Source of the DNA: Micromonospora mirobrigensis
GTDB taxonomy: Bacteria; Actinomycetota; Actinomycetes; Mycobacteriales; Micromonosporaceae
Direction: 5' to 3'
Assembly: GCF_900091555.1 (NCBI RefSeq)
Contig: NZ_FMCX01000002.1
Location: 62,001 to 126,000, forward strand
Length of the DNA: 64,000 bases
Position numbers and translations under genes: made by a program. The notes under the pieces were generated by a model. The model did not search any database and was not told the origin of the DNA. It saw only the letters and a list, made by a program, of their open reading frames with translations. Positions 61,817-64,000 of this stretch are shown piece after piece; position 1 is the first letter of the stretch; the number at the start of each line of letters is the position of its first letter.

Positions 61817-62506
61817 TCAGTCGGTGGACAGGCCATAGCGCGCGGCGATGTCCTCGGAGCGGGACCAGCGGCTGTAGGTGGGCGACTGCGGCCAACCCGC
61901 CGGGGAGTCCTGCCACTCCTCCTGCCGGCCGTAGGGCAGCAGATCGATCAGCGGGAAGGTGTAGTTGAGCTGCTCGGTTCCACGGCCGGTGGTGTGCCAG
62001 GTGCGATACACCGCATCGCCATCGCGGAGGAAGACATTGACCGCGAACCCGCCGCCGGGTGGCGCGCCGACGTCACCGCCGAACGGACTGTCCGCGGTGG
62101 AATACCAGGTCATCACGTTGCCGACCCGACGCTTGTACGCCAGCGCCTCGTCGATCCGGCCCTGCGTGACGATGACGAACCGGGCGTCGTAGGCGTCCAG
62201 CGCCTCCAGCCGGGTGAACTGCGAGGTGAACCCGGTGCAGCCGGGGCACTGCCACCGCTGGCCGGGAGACCACATGTGGTTGTAGACGATCAGTTGCGCC
62301 CTGCCGTCGAACACGTCGACCAGCCGAACCGGGCCCTGCTCGCCCTCCAGGACGTAGTCGGGCATCCTCACCATCGGCAGCCGTCGGCGCTGGGCGGCGA
62401 TCGCGTCCAGTTCCCGCGTCGCTGCCTTCTCCCGGACCCGCAACGCGTCGAGTTCACGCTGCCAGGTGGCGGCGTCGACGACGGGGGGCAATGCTGCGGC
62501 GGTCAT
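61817..62506 (-). CDS. DUF899-family thioredoxin-like protein
   Basis: 229 residues. DUF899 pattern: LPPVVDAATWQRELDALRVR, LPMVRMPDYVLEG, and IVYNHMWSPGQRWQCPGCTG with the CPGC motif in a thioredoxin-like fold; late VNVFLRDGDAVYRTWHTTGR and NYTFPLIDLLPYGRQEEW. Function unknown, possibly peroxide or thiol handling. ATG at 62506. Confidence 0.88.
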   Translation of the reverse strand: MTAAALPPVVDAATWQRELDALRVREKAATRELDAIAAQRRRLPMVRMPDYVLEGEQGPVRLVDVFDGRAQLIVYNHMWSPGQRWQCPGCTGFTSQFTRLEALDAYDARFVIVTQGRIDEALAYKRRVGNVMTWYSTADSPFGGDVGAPPGGGFAVNVFLRDGDAVYRTWHTTGRGTEQLNYTFPLIDLLPYGRQEEWQDSPAGWPQSPTYSRWSRSEDIAARYGLSTD

Positions 62507-62671
62507 GCTGTCTCCCTACTGGTCATGGGTTCGACCTTCCGCAGAGGTTGACCGCCCACGCCCGTCGAACTAATCGGTACGCAGACATCCGATCCCCGCG
62601 CGCCCGCAGCCGGGCCCGACGGTCGCCTACCATCCCTTGCATCGGCAGGTTCGAGCGGACCGGGGTCGCCC

Positions 62672-63097
62672 ATGATCGGTCGGTTGCACCACGTGATCCT
62701 CGACTGCCCCGACCCCGCCGCGCTCGCCGAGTTCTACTCGGCGCTGCTCGGTCTGCCGGTCACCTACCGCAGCGCCGACTTCGTGGTGGTGTCCCGCAAC
62801 GACACCACCTCCGGCATCGCGTTCCAACTCGCCCCCGGCCATCGGCCACCCCGCTGGCCGGATCCGGCGCAGCCACAGCAGATCCACTTCGATGTCATGG
62901 TCGACGACCTCGGCCAAGCCGCCACGGCCGTACTGGCGCTCGGCGCCACGGAACTGTCGGGCCGAAACCACGTCTACGCCGACCTGGCCGGCCACCCCTT
63001 CTGCCTGATCAACCGGCCGTCCTGGGCACCGCCGGTCCGCCCGGAACGGGACGGCCCACCGCCGGTCGATGCCTCCTCATGGGCCGAGCCGCGGTGA
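62672..63097 (+). CDS. VOC-family glyoxalase-like protein
   Basis: 141 residues. MIGRLHHVILDCPDPAALAE and FYSALLGLPVTYRSADF, then QIHFDVMVDDLGQAATAVLA and HPFCLINRPSW, a complete single VOC domain. No neighbours of related function. Closed by a strong bidirectional terminator. Confidence 0.87.
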   Translation: MIGRLHHVILDCPDPAALAEFYSALLGLPVTYRSADFVVVSRNDTTSGIAFQLAPGHRPPRWPDPAQPQQIHFDVMVDDLGQAATAVLALGATELSGRNHVYADLAGHPFCLINRPSWAPPVRPERDGPPPVDASSWAEPR

Positions 63098-63104
63098 GCG
63101 CCGA

Positions 63105-63153
63105 GAGAGGGCCCTGGCCTCCTGCTCCACGCAGGCGCTGCCAGGGCCCTCTC
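63105..63153. terminator. Bidirectional hairpin terminator
   Basis: Perfect 14-bp stem GAGAGGGCCCTGGC / GCCAGGGCCCTCTC with a 21-nt loop between two convergent genes. Confidence 0.8.
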
Positions 63154-63161
63154 CTCGCCGG

Positions 63162-64000
63162 TCAGAGCTGCCGCACCCGCACGTCCCGGAACTCGATCAG
63201 GTCGTTGGTGCCGTGATTCTGCAACCCGATGAACCCGCTGAGGAACTGGCGCAGGTCCGTCGACGGGTCACCGGCCCGCGACGACGCCTTGCCCGGGGTG
63301 TTGTCGAACTCGTTGATCACCACACCGTTGCGGGTGATCGTGTAGTGCTGCCCGACCACCCGGACCTCGAAGTCGTTCCACTGCCCCTTCGGCGTCGGCC
63401 GGGCCTGCTCCAAGCCGACCGGGTCGAAGTTGTAGACGGAGCCGGTCTTCTGCGGCTCACCGGTCGGCCCGTCGTAGATCTGGTTCTCGTGGCCGCAGTA
63501 GATCGCCACCCAGGCCGACGAGTTGGCGGCTGAACCCACCTTGCCGCAGGCGGGCCGCTGGTCCACCGGCGTACGCGGGTCCGGGAACCGGGTGAACACG
63601 CCGCTGTTGGCGTACGTGCCCTCGGGTGAGACGTCCCGGAACTTCACCCGCACCGAGAAGTCGCCGTACTCCCTGCCGGCGTACCAGAGCATGCCCAGCC
63701 CGCCGGAGCTGCGGATCGACCCGTCGGTGCGCAGGGTGAACATGCCGCTGGGTGCCTGCCGCCAGTCCGCCAGGGACCCGGCGGTGCCGTCGAAGATGGT
63801 CTCGTACCCGGGGACCTTGCCGATCGGCGACTGCGCCGCCGCCCTGTTCAGCGCCGCGGCGGTCCTGTTGTCGATCGCCCCGGATCCGCGGGCCTCGTTG
63901 ACCACGGCGGCGACGTGGCTGACGAACCCGCCGTGGTCGGCCCAGTTCCGCTCGTCGTCGATCAGGTCGTTCAGGGTGCAGCCGCCGCCGACCTCGACGT
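63162..64000 (-). CDS. DUF1080 (3-keto-disaccharide hydrolase-like) protein, N-terminus beyond window
   Basis: The minus frame is open from the stop at 63162 to the window edge. The last 220 residues are a DUF1080 concanavalin-like domain: TIFDGTAGSLADWRQAPSGM, DFSVRVKFRDVSPEGTYANS, AIYCGHENQIYDGPTG and RNGVVINEFDNT. This domain is found in 3-keto-disaccharide hydrolases and sugar-binding enzymes. Upstream lies a helical piece LNDLIDDERNWADHGGFVSH and NEARGSGAIDNRTAAALNRA, a FIMAH-like linker, so the protein is a multi-domain one. It may cooperate with the secreted sugar-oxidation genes at 29.4-33.6 kb. Confidence 0.85.
   Translation of the reverse strand, partial: VEVGGGCTLNDLIDDERNWADHGGFVSHVAAVVNEARGSGAIDNRTAAALNRAAAQSPIGKVPGYETIFDGTAGSLADWRQAPSGMFTLRTDGSIRSSGGLGMLWYAGREYGDFSVRVKFRDVSPEGTYANSGVFTRFPDPRTPVDQRPACGKVGSAANSSAWVAIYCGHENQIYDGPTGEPQKTGSVYNFDPVGLEQARPTPKGQWNDFEVRVVGQHYTITRNGVVINEFDNTPGKASSRAGDPSTDLRQFLSGFIGLQNHGTNDLIEFRDVRVRQL

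Overview
The window is very GC-rich chromosomal DNA with dense, short-spaced genes, many GTG starts and four-base ATGA/GTGA overlaps. Gene content (mycothiol-type DsbA-like nitroreductase homologue, STAS/anti-sigma pairs, MocR, MmyB-like XRE and SbtR-type TetR regulators, secreted PQQ sugar dehydrogenase, 41-residue Lys-rich MSDKSP protein) points to a mycelial actinomycete, most likely Micromonosporaceae such as Micromonospora. I see no tRNA, rRNA, CRISPR array, insertion sequence or PKS/NRPS core. It reads as ordinary chromosome with many small accessory units and several decayed genes.

Left part (1-11.2 kb): a truncated aldo/keto reductase, a nucleotidyltransferase-like protein, a LutC remnant and an NYN/OST-HTH protein, then the most cohesive block of the window. 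This is an OmpR-type two-component system (2773-4486) followed by a three-gene overlapping operon (GT2 glycosyltransferase, DUF2064 protein, SAM methyltransferase), a multi-spanning GT-C-like membrane protein, an NDP-sugar epimerase with a CxxC insert, and a cytochrome b561/molybdopterin oxidoreductase fusion with a small membrane partner. The three divergent intergenic regions share GTAAGG-type direct repeats at 11-bp spacing, so the block may be one regulon controlled by its own two-component system.

11.2-29.2 kb: MocR regulator with a divergent DsbA-like protein, a DHA2 exporter, two STAS proteins, an MFS transporter, a scar of a divergent MarR/quinone-oxidoreductase pair, a maltokinase-cap-like protein, a CPA1 Na+/H+ antiporter, a PAP2-like membrane protein, an enoyl-CoA hydratase, a zinc-ribbon SDR, an RraA-like protein, an FUSC exporter and a Bcr/CflA exporter. 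29.4-35.5 kb: secreted sugar oxidation genes (ThuA, PQQ dehydrogenase-PKD, Tat-exported TIM-barrel isomerase), then a zinc alcohol dehydrogenase and its companion. 35.8-41.3 kb: secreted cyanophycinase, a BNR propeller coupled to a ubiquitin-like protein ending in Gly-Gly, YjbR and GyrI-like proteins, and a small secreted protein in lower-GC DNA.

41.4-49.98 kb: an aldo/keto reductase pseudogene, a cupin, a zinc alcohol dehydrogenase, an XRE regulator and an SDR; the dehydrogenase and the SDR share a 24-bp putative operator. Then Nudix, ankyrin, a TetR/alpha-beta hydrolase pair with twin operators and a second hydrolase. 50-64 kb: Thermus-type isocitrate dehydrogenase, an RsbW-like/STAS pair, an APC permease, a class A penicillin-binding protein with a Ser/Pro/Thr tail, an AraC/VOC/UvrA-like operon, a decayed PNPOx gene, a DUF899 protein, a VOC protein, and the C-terminal part of a DUF1080 protein running off the right edge.
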